The notes under the pieces are model-generated. The model was given only the letters and a program-made list of their open reading frames with translations, was not told the DNA's origin and did not search any database. A DNA stretch of 22,206 nucleotides from Bacteroidales bacterium (GTDB lineage Bacteria; Bacteroidota; Bacteroidia; Bacteroidales; Bacteroidaceae): positions 1-22,206 of the forward strand of contig SFJN01000021.1 of the NCBI GenBank assembly GCA_004555055.1, given 5' to 3'. This document shows positions 1 through 9,005 of the stretch, one piece after another. Each line of letters begins with the position of its first letter. The stretch's first letter is position 1. The position numbers were made by a program, and so were the translations under genes.

Positions 1-274
1 AGGATTCCGAGCCCTCTTTTTCGCGGATTCCAGGTCATGAAAGGGAAAGTGTGCAATTTTTCCGCATGACTTTTGGGGGCTGTGCCTGTCCTGCCTTCTG
101 CGGGACGCAGGGGGCCATGTTCCTGTCCTGTGGGCATCAGTTTCCGGAAAATCATCGCATCGTACCATCTGATATCCTCAGAAATAATGGCAAGAAAAGT
201 AAAGACGGGAAGTATTTTGTCACCCAACCTCAAAATGTAGTACATGAAATGTCAGAATATCCACCGAAAATCTT
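1..274. other. Left-edge intergenic region, no supported gene
   Basis: No convincing coding sequence is visible. The short open frames here have no signal peptide, no recognisable motif and no start context, and they run into the GH85 gene in other frames. Bases 1-69 are open in frame 1 and could be the tail of a gene entering from the left, but the 22 residues are unrecognisable. A small inverted repeat (CTGCG-gga-CGCAG, about 98-110) is seen. The stretch becomes AT-rich towards 180-275, as expected for a promoter region. Confidence 0.5.
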
Positions 275-282
275 TATTTTTG
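275..282 (+). promoter_or_regulatory. Candidate Bacteroidota -7 promoter element for the GH85 gene
   Basis: TATTTTTG matches the Bacteroidota -7 consensus TAnnTTTG exactly and sits in an AT-rich stretch. It would leave a 5' leader of roughly 130 nt before the ATG at 418. No good -33 TTTG lies at the usual spacing, so this is a motif match only. Confidence 0.4.
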
Positions 283-417
283 CAAGGTCGGAACATCCGG
301 CAGCCCTCCATTCGTAGTGTGATAGACTGCGCAATAATGGTACGGTGCCGTGCACTCCAATGTTGCAAAGATTCCGACGGTCCTTACCATGCTTATTAAC
401 CCAATCTTTTTTTCAAG

Positions 418-3400
418 ATGAAAAACAAGTACATCCTTCTGTCTGCACTGGCTCTTTCCTCCTTGTCTGTTTCCGCCCAGGAATTCAAGGAAGGCTACAT
501 CCAGTGGGGCACGTCGAGCGACCATTTCGGCGAAACACTTACCGACTGGCAGGTCGGCAAGACCGTCAGCGACGACGACAATTTCTTCATTTCACGTGTG
601 AAGCCCCGCGAACGCTTCCGTAACACCGCCACGCAGGTGCGCCCTGACCTCGACGAGACGAACGACAAGAAACTCCTTGCCTGGATTCCCGTCAACGGTG
701 TCAGCAAGAATGCATTGCCCGACGGTGTCTTCGATTCCGAGGTCTTCTCCCTGTGGCCCTACATCACCCATTGGGGCAACTGGACGGCACCCCTCGGCCG
801 CGTTCCCGGAGCCTTCCTCGACGTGGCACACAAGAACGGTGTCGGCGTATCGTCCGTAGCCGGCATTCCTTACGGTGCCATCAGCGGAACGCCCCAATGG
901 ATCACCACCCTGGAGCAGATGACGAAGGCCGGAGCCGAGAAGACCGCGCAGTTCCTCCGCTACTATGGTGTGGACGGACTGGGATATAACTCCGAATTCA
1001 CCGGCACCAGTTCGCTCTGCAAGTCGCTGCAGACCTATCACGAAGAACTGGTGAAGGCCGCCCGTCCCCACAATCCCAACTTCATGAATGTCTGGTATGA
1101 CGGCACGAACGATACCGGTGGATGTACCTTCGACCGCGGTCTGGCAGCCCATAACGACGAGACTTTCGGTGACGGCGAGCATGAGCGCACCTCTCTGTTC
1201 CTGAACTACAACTGGAACAAGGCCAGCCTGCTGTCCAGTTCAGTCAAATATGCCAAGAACATCAAGCGCGACCCGCTCGACCTCTATGCCGGCGTGAACA
1301 TGCAGGGTGCCGAGCCCGGCAGCAACAGTTGGCCGCTCCTCAAGGACTATTCCATATCTGTTGGCCTTTGGGGTGCGCACAACGAGAATATGTTCTGGGA
1401 AAGCCGTGGCGAAAAGGGTAGTGACCCTGCCGTCAAGCAGCGCACCTACATGTTGCGTACCGAACGCTGGTTTACCGGCGGTACACGCAATCCTGCCAAC
1501 TGTCCGGAGGTGACCAGTTCCATGAAGTACAATGCCGACAACTTCACCTTCCACGGCATGTCGTCCTTCATGTCCGCCCGCAGTTCACTCAAGTGGGACC
1601 TTGCCGAAGAACCCTTCATTAGCTATTTCAACCTGGGTAACGGCAAGTTCTTCAACTGGCAGGGCGAACGCCAGAACAATGGCAGCTGGTACAACATCGG
1701 TGTGCAGGACTATCTTCCCACATGGCGCTGGTGGTTTGCCAAGAGTCTGCTGGGACGTACTGCCTCAGACGTACCTTCAGAAGGGCTTGATGCCGAATTC
1801 TCGTGGGACGAAGCCTACGTCGGAGGTTCCTCGCTCCGCATCTTCGGTACCACAGCCGCCGACGAATATCTCCATCTCTTCAAGACGGAATACGCCCTGC
1901 AGACCGGCGATGTCATCACCGTCCGCTACAAGCTCAAGTCGGGCAGCGGCAATCTGAACCTCGTGCTCACCACTGTCGGCAATGAAAGTGCCGCCGTCGA
2001 TGAAGGTGCCTTCGCACTTACCGAAACCGGACAGATGGCCGATGAAGACAGTTGGGTGGAGCGCCAGTTCACGGTCGGCGCATCGCTGGCAGGAAAGAGT
2101 CTGGCCATGGTGGCGCTGCACTTCAAGGAAGCCAAGAACCTTGACCTCTATCTTGGCGAGTTCTCCATTGTCCGCAGTGCGGCTCCCGTGCCCGCCAAGC
2201 CTGTCATCGACCGCAGTGCCCTGCTGGCCTACAACAACAGCGGTGTGGACGGTAAGCTCATCTTCAATATGCCCAACGACAAGGCAGCCGGAGAACCCTG
2301 CTACAACATCGACGTCAACACCTCGCTCTTCAAACTCTATGCCCAGCAGGAGGGCAAGGACCCCATATTCATGGGACTCACCACCTCGTGGGCCGGTATG
2401 TTCTATGCCGTACCCCTCGATTTCGCGGCTCCCTCACACAAGGTGCGTTTCGGTGTGGCCGCCGTTTCACTCGACATGAAGAGCGATTCCGAAATTGCAT
2501 GGGGCGAATACCAGCAGCCCGCAGGATATACCTATAGCGACGACATCGAAATCAGCAAGACCACCATCAAGCCCAACGAGGGCTTCACGATGGGCTTCAT
2601 CGACCCCAAGCACGAGAACGCCACCTGGACGCTCCTCGACAGCAAGGGTAACGTCGTCTTCGAAGCCGAAGGCCACACCGTCAGTGTGGATGGCCTGAAG
2701 GACCTCGGCAGTTACGACCTGCGCCTTACCGGTCCGGTCTACAATGCCGCCGGCACGGAACGTCCTGTTACGGAGCGCACCTTCAGCAGTTTCGTGCAGA
2801 TCAGTGCCGAAGGAACCGGAGCACTGCCCGAAATCTACACCCTCACCGCCAATGGTGAGGAGGCCGACATCGAGGTGGAACTCAACGAAAATATCCAACT
2901 CGCCTACACCGGACGCGATGCCGACGGTGCAGGTTCGCAGGCCGTCGACCTCGCCGAACAGCGCTTCGGTGCCAAGTGTGCCGACCTCGGACTCGTCGGG
3001 AAGAAGTCCTTCTCGCTCACCTTCTGGCTCAAGATCAACAAGCTTGCCAGCGGCGAGACACAGCTTGTGGCAGTTGCCAACAAGGAGGACAACTGGCCGA
3101 AGACCGACTGGGGATGGATTTGGACCAACATCAAGGACGACGGTACCATGGGAAGCTTCACCTTCCGCGGCACCGACGCCACCCAGAACAACGAACTCCA
3201 GTATACCTACGGCGACACCCGCGTACCCATCGGCAACTGGGTGCATGTGGCTATGACCTTCGACTGGAACAACAGCGGCAATTTCCGCGCCGACTATTAC
3301 CTTAACGGTGTGAAGCAGAAGGTGACGAGCTGGAAACGTACCAATTCCGGCACCTACACCACCGAGCCCGGCTACGAGCCCAACGTCTATGCCATCACCA

Positions 3401-4182
3401 CCGGCCAGGTGCTCAGCATCGGCGGTGATGCCTTCGGACGCAACGGTATCGATGGTGCACTCGACAATGTGGTGGTATGGGACGGCGTCCTCACCGATGC
3501 ACAGGTGCAGGCCTCGATGGGCGACATCAACGCCTCGAACCTTCCTTCAAACGTGCTCTCCTACTGGAGTCTTGAGGACAAGGCAGGTACCGACAACACC
3601 TTCGCATCCGTAGGTTCCAAGAAGGGCGTGCAGGCCGGTCTCCACAGCTATGCTGCCGAAGGCGGTGAAGGCCAGGGCAAGTTCCGCTGGCTTGAAGCCG
3701 ACTATACTTCGGGATGCCCCTTCATCAGCGGAACGGCATTCCCCGTAGTAACCACACCTACATGGAAGGCCAGCAAGGGCATCGTCTCCAATGCCGAAGG
3801 CAATGCCAAGGCCGGAAGTGCCAAGGTAAGCTACAGCAAGGAAGGCGACTACAGCGTCACCCTCACGTTGGCCAATTCCCTCGGTTCCGACAGCCGCACA
3901 TTCAGCGTCATTCGCGTGGGAGATGCCGTAGGCATTGATGCGCCCTCCACTGCCGCCACTGCGGTTTATCCCGTTGATGGCGCCGCAATTGTAGAGTTTG
4001 CTGAGGCAGGCAATTACACTGTCCGCGTATATGCTGCCGACGGACGCCTTGTCGCTGTCCGCCAACTGCAGGCAGAGCGTGGCGAGCGCATGCAGGTGAC
4101 GCTCGGCATGTCCGGCACCTATCTTGTAGATGTCGCCAAGGACGGTCAGAGTGTACGCCGTGCAAAACTTCTGAACAAGTGA
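418..4182 (+). CDS. GH85 endo-beta-N-acetylglucosaminidase, LamG-like domain, T9SS cargo
   Basis: Exported 1254-aa enzyme predicted to cut the chitobiose core of N-linked glycans, leaving one GlcNAc on the protein. Residues 1-20 form a signal peptide ending SVSA-Q. Residues ~27-440 read as a GH85 barrel: VDGLGYNSE (185-193) aligns with the family motif DGxxxNxE, placing the oxazoline-stabilising Asn at N191 and the acid/base Glu at E193. The downstream blocks NVWYDG, LFLNYNW and YAGVNMQG are also family-typical. A jelly-roll carbohydrate-binding-like domain follows (~451-590), then Ig/FN3-like segments, a LamG/concanavalin-like domain (~841-1060), a short PKD-like stretch, and a type-A T9SS sorting domain (1172-1254, ending in a basic KLLNK). 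The ATG at 418 is chosen because the signal peptide starts there; there is no Shine-Dalgarno, as usual in this phylum. The protein is probably cell-surface anchored or released. The family call is from motifs; substrate range is inferred. Confidence 0.82.
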   Translation: MKNKYILLSALALSSLSVSAQEFKEGYIQWGTSSDHFGETLTDWQVGKTVSDDDNFFISRVKPRERFRNTATQVRPDLDETNDKKLLAWIPVNGVSKNALPDGVFDSEVFSLWPYITHWGNWTAPLGRVPGAFLDVAHKNGVGVSSVAGIPYGAISGTPQWITTLEQMTKAGAEKTAQFLRYYGVDGLGYNSEFTGTSSLCKSLQTYHEELVKAARPHNPNFMNVWYDGTNDTGGCTFDRGLAAHNDETFGDGEHERTSLFLNYNWNKASLLSSSVKYAKNIKRDPLDLYAGVNMQGAEPGSNSWPLLKDYSISVGLWGAHNENMFWESRGEKGSDPAVKQRTYMLRTERWFTGGTRNPANCPEVTSSMKYNADNFTFHGMSSFMSARSSLKWDLAEEPFISYFNLGNGKFFNWQGERQNNGSWYNIGVQDYLPTWRWWFAKSLLGRTASDVPSEGLDAEFSWDEAYVGGSSLRIFGTTAADEYLHLFKTEYALQTGDVITVRYKLKSGSGNLNLVLTTVGNESAAVDEGAFALTETGQMADEDSWVERQFTVGASLAGKSLAMVALHFKEAKNLDLYLGEFSIVRSAAPVPAKPVIDRSALLAYNNSGVDGKLIFNMPNDKAAGEPCYNIDVNTSLFKLYAQQEGKDPIFMGLTTSWAGMFYAVPLDFAAPSHKVRFGVAAVSLDMKSDSEIAWGEYQQPAGYTYSDDIEISKTTIKPNEGFTMGFIDPKHENATWTLLDSKGNVVFEAEGHTVSVDGLKDLGSYDLRLTGPVYNAAGTERPVTERTFSSFVQISAEGTGALPEIYTLTANGEEADIEVELNENIQLAYTGRDADGAGSQAVDLAEQRFGAKCADLGLVGKKSFSLTFWLKINKLASGETQLVAVANKEDNWPKTDWGWIWTNIKDDGTMGSFTFRGTDATQNNELQYTYGDTRVPIGNWVHVAMTFDWNNSGNFRADYYLNGVKQKVTSWKRTNSGTYTTEPGYEPNVYAITTGQVLSIGGDAFGRNGIDGALDNVVVWDGVLTDAQVQASMGDINASNLPSNVLSYWSLEDKAGTDNTFASVGSKKGVQAGLHSYAAEGGEGQGKFRWLEADYTSGCPFISGTAFPVVTTPTWKASKGIVSNAEGNAKAGSAKVSYSKEGDYSVTLTLANSLGSDSRTFSVIRVGDAVGIDAPSTAATAVYPVDGAAIVEFAEAGNYTVRVYAADGRLVAVRQLQAERGERMQVTLGMSGTYLVDVAKDGQSVRRAKLLNK

Positions 4183-4210
4183 CTCCTTCACGTTAGGAAA
4201 CGATAGGTTT

Positions 4211-4256
4211 CCGGGGACGGACTACATCTTCCGATGCGGTCTGTCCCCGGACTTTT
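4211..4256 (+). terminator. Rho-independent terminator after the GH85 gene
   Basis: An 11-bp stem with one G.T wobble (arms at 4211-4221 and 4240-4250, CCGGGGAC against GTCCCCGG at the base) encloses an 18-nt loop and is followed by ACTTTTTG. It lies 29 nt past the stop codon. Confidence 0.75.
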
Positions 4257-4395
4257 TGTGTGGGTGACGAGGCTTCCCGGGGAACTCCGCGTTGCGGAAT
4301 CCGGTTCGTACCACCAGCGGGAAAGTCATTCTGAACCACGGTCGTAGCGGGCATTCGCCCGTTTTGTCGGCATGCATATGATGATTTTCAGGGTG

Positions 4396-4431
4396 TTGCC
4401 ACACATATTTTAAATATAAAATGTAAATTTG
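4396..4431 (+). promoter_or_regulatory. Candidate Bacteroidota promoter for the transglutaminase-like gene
   Basis: TAAATTTG at 4424-4431 fits the -7 consensus TAnnTTTG and lies in an AT-rich block. A TTG at 4396-4398 could be the -33 element, although the 25-nt gap is slightly long for the 17-23 nt usually described. The leader to the ATG at 4474 would be about 35-40 nt. The preceding GC-richer stretch 4261-4395 shows no gene. Confidence 0.5.
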
Positions 4432-4473
4432 CACGAAATTCCATAAAAACACACATTCCGACCTTTATATCCC

Positions 4474-7266
4474 ATGAAGCATCTATTCCGTCATTTCAGT
4501 GCCAGTGCTTTTGCCGCAGCCATGCTGTTGCAGGCTTTTCCCGGCACCATCGTGGCGCAGACTCCTGCAGAAATACATCAGGACCTGCTACAGCGTCAGA
4601 ACAAGACCAAGTGCGATGCCGCAGCACAGGCTTTGGCACTTGCCAAAGACAGTGAGACACGCCAGGCACTCGAGTTCCTCTATGCCTATATGTCCACGCC
4701 CGACTGGACCGACTATGCCCCTGCATATTTTGCCGAGCAGGCTGCAGTATCGGTCCGCGCCCGTCATGAAATGCCCTGGGGAAAAATCGTTCCCGAGCGC
4801 GAATGGCTGCACTTTGTACTCCCGCTGCGCGTGAACAACGAAAATCTCGATGCTTTCCGTACCACCTGCTACGAAGAACTCAAGCAGCGCGTCAAGGGCA
4901 TGGGCATGTACGATGCCGTCATCGAGGCCAACCGCTGGTGTCATGAGCACGTCACCTACAAGCCCTCCGACAGCCGCACTTCGAGCCCTCTCGCCTCCAT
5001 GCGCACAGCCAGCGGACGCTGCGGTGAGGAGTCGACTTTCGGCGTGGCCACCTTCCGGGCCATCGGCATACCGGCACGTCAGGTCTACACCCCGCGTTGG
5101 GCACATACCGACGACAACCACGCCTGGGTGGAAGTATGGGTGAACGATGGCCCCAAGGGCGCAGGATGGTACTTCCTTGGAGCCTGTGAGCCCGAACCCG
5201 TACTGAATCTTGGATGGTTCAACCAGCCTGCAAGCCGCGGAATGCTCATGCACACCAAGGTCTACGGCCGTTACGACGGACCGGAGGACAAGATTGAGCA
5301 GACTGCCATCTACTGCGAGATCAACGTCACCGACAACTATGCCCACACCTCGCGTTCCAGTGTCACCGTCACCGATGAGGCCGGCAATCCCGTGTCAGGT
5401 GCCGATGTCCACTTCAAGATCTACAACTATGGCGAGTTCTATTCTGCGGTAAAGCAGACCAGCGATGCCGCAGGCCGTTGCTCCATCCTCACCGGAAACG
5501 GCGATATGGTGGTATGGGCCAGCAAGGACGGACGCTACGGTTTCCGGAAAGTTACCGCCGGCAGCCAGAATGTGACCGTTGCCCTTGACCATAAGGCCGG
5601 CGAAAAATATGCCGCTGACTTCAATCTCGTACCGCCAGCCGGGCACGACAACCTGCCCTACGTCAGTCCTGAGGCTGCAGCACACAACGAACGTTGCAAG
5701 GCGCACGAAGACAGCATCCGGAACGCCTATGTGGCCACCTTCCCCGATGAGGCCGATACCCGCCGTTTCTGCGAGGAAACCGGTTATGATTTTGCTCTGG
5801 TCCGTCCGCTGGTCGAGAAGAGCCGTGGCAACTATGCCAACCTTTACCGTCTTCTCCGCGACTTCCGCCAGTGCGATGTCATCGCCCTTCTGCATACCCT
5901 GAGCGACAAGGATATCCGCGATTTCGACTACGATGTCCTTGCTGACCATATCCGCACCTCCCGTCTGCCAGCCAAGGCCGATGCCTTTGCCGCAAAATAC
6001 ATCTACTCCCCACGCATCGCCAACGAGATGCTCTCGCCTTGGCGCAGCTATTTCCAGCAGGCTTTCAGCAAGAAACAGCGCAAACAGTTTGTAGCCAATC
6101 CCGAACTTCTGGCAGAATGGATCCGTACGCACATCGCCATCTGCGACACCTACAATCCTGCACACCTGCGCCAGCTCCCGGAGAACGCCCACCGCTATGC
6201 CCTCACCGACAGTGAGTCGGTAGGTTTCCTCTTTGTCGCTGCCGCACGTTCGTTGGGCATCCCCGCACGCATCGACTATGTCACCGGTAAGGTGCAGTAT
6301 GCCCCTGAAGCCATCAAGGCCGAAGCCATCGTGAAGAACGAGAAGAGCGACCTCGGTTCTGCCGTCGGTGCGCAACTTTCGGCCGAGGCCGACTGGCGCG
6401 ATGTCCGCTTCACAGCCGAAGAGGGAGAGGAAATGCCCCCGCAGGCACACTTAAGAGTCGACCGGGATGGAGCGTACATGGTTGCCTGTGATTCCCTAAT
6501 GCGTTCGCAGGCACACGTAAGCCTCGACTTCACTCCCCGTGAATACATGGAGAACCCCCGCTATTACCATCACTTTGCACTCTCAAGCCTTCAGGACGGA
6601 CAACCAGCCCTGCAGGAATATGCCGAGGATGCCACTTGGAATGACCTCTTCCGCGAGGGCGTCGACCTTGATGAGGGCGACTATCTGCTGACCAGCGGTA
6701 CACGCCTTGCCGACGGCAGTGTGCTTGTCCACCTCGAAGTATTCCCCGTCAAGCAGGAGGCCCAGCACGTTCCCCTCGTCATGCGTCAGGACGACAGTGG
6801 CGTGCAGGTCATCGGTACCTTCAATTCAGAAAACGTATACTACGACCTCGAGGCACAGAAGCAGCAGAGCCTCCTTGCCACCACGGGACGCGGCTACTAC
6901 GTGACCGGACTCATCCGTGCCAACCACGAGCCTTCGAACCATATCCTTCACGACATCTCCGCCCTGCGTGCCGACCTTGAAGCCTGGGGACGCCCCATCG
7001 TCCTCCTCTTCCGCAGCCAGGATGAGCTCGACCGATTCAAGAAGAACAATGCCGAATTCAAGAACCTGCCCTCCACACTCCGTTTCGGTGTCGACACCGA
7101 AGGCGAGTTTGCCAAGGACATCTTCTCATCCGGTCTTGTAAGTACCGAGGATCTGCCCATCGTGCTCATCGGAGACACCTTCAACCGTGTTGTCTTCAAG
7201 TCGCAGGGTTATACCATCGGTATGGGTGAACAGATCAAGCAGACCGTTGGGAAGCTTAACAAATAA
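4474..7266 (+). CDS. Exported transglutaminase-like protein with second degenerate fold and thioredoxin-like end
   Basis: 930 aa with a signal peptide (1-29, ending VAQ). The first catalytic core lies around 140-260: SGRCGEES places the nucleophile at C183, DNHAWVEVW gives H216, and LGACEPEP follows where the third catalytic residue would lie. A carboxypeptidase-regulatory/Ig-like domain follows (~290-370, GNPVSGADVHFKIYN). Around 575-610, DSESVGFLFVAAARSLGIPAR realigns with the Cys segment of the first core (both end GIPAR), but S580 stands where C183 stands, so this looks like a degenerate second copy. The last ~120 residues (GRPIVLLFRSQDELDRF, LPIVLIGDTF) resemble a thioredoxin fold without CxxC. 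This superfamily includes proteases, amide cross-linkers and peptide:N-glycanases; the substrate here is unknown. It follows the GH85 gene after a terminator and a promoter-like element, so it is probably transcribed separately. Confidence 0.75.
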   Translation: MKHLFRHFSASAFAAAMLLQAFPGTIVAQTPAEIHQDLLQRQNKTKCDAAAQALALAKDSETRQALEFLYAYMSTPDWTDYAPAYFAEQAAVSVRARHEMPWGKIVPEREWLHFVLPLRVNNENLDAFRTTCYEELKQRVKGMGMYDAVIEANRWCHEHVTYKPSDSRTSSPLASMRTASGRCGEESTFGVATFRAIGIPARQVYTPRWAHTDDNHAWVEVWVNDGPKGAGWYFLGACEPEPVLNLGWFNQPASRGMLMHTKVYGRYDGPEDKIEQTAIYCEINVTDNYAHTSRSSVTVTDEAGNPVSGADVHFKIYNYGEFYSAVKQTSDAAGRCSILTGNGDMVVWASKDGRYGFRKVTAGSQNVTVALDHKAGEKYAADFNLVPPAGHDNLPYVSPEAAAHNERCKAHEDSIRNAYVATFPDEADTRRFCEETGYDFALVRPLVEKSRGNYANLYRLLRDFRQCDVIALLHTLSDKDIRDFDYDVLADHIRTSRLPAKADAFAAKYIYSPRIANEMLSPWRSYFQQAFSKKQRKQFVANPELLAEWIRTHIAICDTYNPAHLRQLPENAHRYALTDSESVGFLFVAAARSLGIPARIDYVTGKVQYAPEAIKAEAIVKNEKSDLGSAVGAQLSAEADWRDVRFTAEEGEEMPPQAHLRVDRDGAYMVACDSLMRSQAHVSLDFTPREYMENPRYYHHFALSSLQDGQPALQEYAEDATWNDLFREGVDLDEGDYLLTSGTRLADGSVLVHLEVFPVKQEAQHVPLVMRQDDSGVQVIGTFNSENVYYDLEAQKQQSLLATTGRGYYVTGLIRANHEPSNHILHDISALRADLEAWGRPIVLLFRSQDELDRFKKNNAEFKNLPSTLRFGVDTEGEFAKDIFSSGLVSTEDLPIVLIGDTFNRVVFKSQGYTIGMGEQIKQTVGKLNK

Positions 7267-7302
7267 CCCATAAGTCTGCTGACCGAAACTAAGAGCATTC
7301 AG

Positions 7303-7346
7303 ACCCGGGAAGTGTGGAAGTCTTTCCCTGCTTCCCGGGTGATTCT
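7303..7346 (+). terminator. Perfect 10-bp hairpin after the transglutaminase-like gene
   Basis: The arms ACCCGGGAAG (7303-7312) and CTTCCCGGGT (7331-7340) pair perfectly around an 18-nt loop, 36 nt past the stop. The following GATTCT is poor in T, so termination may be partial, or the structure may act as an mRNA 3'-end stabiliser or attenuator ahead of the next gene. Confidence 0.5.
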
Positions 7347-7378
7347 CCCAAAAACATTCAACATACGCCGGCCTTTTT

Positions 7379-7392
7379 GTGACAAACGTCAC
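7379..7392. promoter_or_regulatory. GTGAC-aaac-GTCAC palindrome upstream of the GHL10 gene
   Basis: This 5-bp perfect inverted repeat with a 4-nt spacer ends 27 nt before the ATG at 7420. The geometry is that of a small dimeric regulator site, but no regulator is identified and chance occurrence is possible. No TAnnTTTG element is seen in this gap. Confidence 0.2.
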
Positions 7393-7419
7393 TTATGGCC
7401 CCTATCTTCCGCACAAACC

Positions 7420-8928
7420 ATGCAGAAAATCCTTTCGTCTTTTCTTCTTTTCCTTTGCTTTATTGCCGGCCATTTCTCCGCATCTGCACAGTTGGGTTCT
7501 ACGCCCAAGCGTGAATTTCGTGGGACATGGATACAGTGCATCAACGGACAGTTCCAGGGACTCAGCCCCCAGCAGATGCAGCAACGCCTCACCCATCAGC
7601 TCAACATTTGCCAGGCGGCAGGCATCAACGCCGTCATGTTCCAGGTCCGCGGCGAGGCCGATGCCCTCTATTCCAGCCTTTATGAGCCCTGGAGCCGCTT
7701 CCTTACCGGTACGCAGGGCAAGGACCCCGGATGGGACCCGCTGGCATGGATGGTGAAGGAATGCCACAAACGGAATATGGAAATCCACGCCTGGATCAAT
7801 CCCTTCCGTGCCAAGACGAAAGGAACATCCGTGCTGGCCGCCAACCATCCCATCAAACTCCACCCCGACCGCTTCTTCGAATACGACGGACTATACATCT
7901 TCGACCCCGGACTTGAGGTCAATCACCGCTACATCTGCATGGTCGTGCAGGACATCGTGTCGCGTTACGATGTCGATGGCATTCATATCGACGACTATTT
8001 CTATCCCTATCCCGTGGCTGGACTCCCCATCCCCGACCAGAAGACCTTTTCGGAAAATTCCAACGGTTTCCGCGACATTAATGAATGGCGGAGATATAAT
8101 GTCAACTCCTTCATCGAGCGCATCTACGAGACGGTCCACTCCACCAAGGCGTGGGTGAAGTTCGGTGTCTCGCCCTTCGGCATATACCACAACGTGCAGA
8201 ACGGTGGCAATATTCCCGGAAGCGACACCCGTGGTCTGCAGAATTACGACGATCTCTATGCCGATGTCCTCTTCTGGATCAACAAGGGATGGGTGGATTA
8301 CACCATTCCGCAGGTATATTGGGAAATCGGACATGCGACGGCCGACTATGAACGCCTTGTAAAGTGGTGGGGACACTATGCTTCCGGTCGTCCGCTCTTC
8401 ATCGGTCAGGACATCGAACGCTCCGTCAAGGCACGTGATGTGAAGAACAATTCCCGCAACCAGCAGGCCCCGAAGCTCGACCTCGCGCGCACTACCCGCG
8501 GAATCGACGGCAACTGCTTCTGGTATTCCGCCGCACTGGCCGACAATGTCGGGAACTATGCCTACGAACTTCAGGAAGACTACCATCTTTTCCCCGCGCT
8601 CCAGCCTGCAATGCCCCATATCGACGACAAGGCTCCCGAGAAGCCCCGGAAGGTGAAAGCGCTGTGGATGCCCGACGGATACTACCTCTTCTGGACCGAA
8701 CCAAAAGCAAAGACCGAGATGGACCGCGCACGCCAGTATGTCGTCTATTGCTTTGCCAAGGGCGAAAAGATTGACATCAGCAAGACGGAGCATATCCTTG
8801 CCATCACGAACAAGACCATGTTCAAACTCCCCTATCAGAACGGACGTCAGAAGTTTACCTATGTCGTGACTGCCCTCGACCGTCTGCAGAATGAGTCGAA
8901 GATGGTGAAGACGAAGGTGAAACTCTGA
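7420..8928 (+). CDS. GHL10/DUF187 family glycoside hydrolase-like protein, exported
   Basis: 502 aa from the ATG at 7420. That start is chosen over an upstream in-frame ATG at 7312 because it begins an ideal signal peptide (MQKILSSFLLFLCFIAGHFSASAQ) and because the upstream extension would begin inside the preceding hairpin. The body is a TIM-barrel of the glycosyl hydrolase-like 10 (DUF187, YngK-like) family: REFRGTWIQ at the first strand, NAVMFQVRGEADALY, EIHAWINPFR, and DVDGIHIDDYFYP, with D191 and D192 as likely active-site acids. A C-terminal FN3-like domain (~405-502, KVKALWMPDGYYLFWTEP) closes the protein. Members are thought to act on polysaccharides or peptidoglycan-type glycans; the substrate cannot be read from sequence. 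It probably works in the periplasm or on the surface, since no T9SS tail and no lipobox are present. It ends 155 nt from the convergent menA with a shared terminator. Confidence 0.85.
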   Translation: MQKILSSFLLFLCFIAGHFSASAQLGSTPKREFRGTWIQCINGQFQGLSPQQMQQRLTHQLNICQAAGINAVMFQVRGEADALYSSLYEPWSRFLTGTQGKDPGWDPLAWMVKECHKRNMEIHAWINPFRAKTKGTSVLAANHPIKLHPDRFFEYDGLYIFDPGLEVNHRYICMVVQDIVSRYDVDGIHIDDYFYPYPVAGLPIPDQKTFSENSNGFRDINEWRRYNVNSFIERIYETVHSTKAWVKFGVSPFGIYHNVQNGGNIPGSDTRGLQNYDDLYADVLFWINKGWVDYTIPQVYWEIGHATADYERLVKWWGHYASGRPLFIGQDIERSVKARDVKNNSRNQQAPKLDLARTTRGIDGNCFWYSAALADNVGNYAYELQEDYHLFPALQPAMPHIDDKAPEKPRKVKALWMPDGYYLFWTEPKAKTEMDRARQYVVYCFAKGEKIDISKTEHILAITNKTMFKLPYQNGRQKFTYVVTALDRLQNESKMVKTKVKL

Positions 8929-8957
8929 GACAGAACTATAAGATTGCACGATTTCCT

Positions 8958-8997
8958 AAGCAGAATCATTCATCTGTAATCATGCGGATTTCTGCTT
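8958..8997 (+). other. Hairpin in the 3' flank of the GHL10 gene
   Basis: AAGCAGAATC (8958-8967) pairs with GATTTCTGCTT (8987-8997) with a single bulged base around a 19-nt loop. It sits just ahead of the main terminator and may be a 3'-UTR structure; no T-run follows. Confidence 0.3.
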
Positions 8998-9005
8998 CTG
9001 TTGCA

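Noticed and set aside
51..317. 88-codon + strand frame at the left edge
   Set aside because: Cys/Pro-rich low-complexity translation, no signal or motif, and it spans the candidate promoter at 275-282.
5395..6450. 351-codon - strand open frame within the transglutaminase-like gene
   Set aside because: It is a mirror frame of a GC-rich coding region; no motifs, and the + strand gene has intact catalytic residues. The same applies to the long antisense frames at 7891-8949, 13694-14905, 16025-16942 and 19549-20949.
7312..7419. Longer start for the GHL10 protein
   Set aside because: It would put 36 non-signal residues before a perfect signal peptide and begin within the hairpin 7303-7340.
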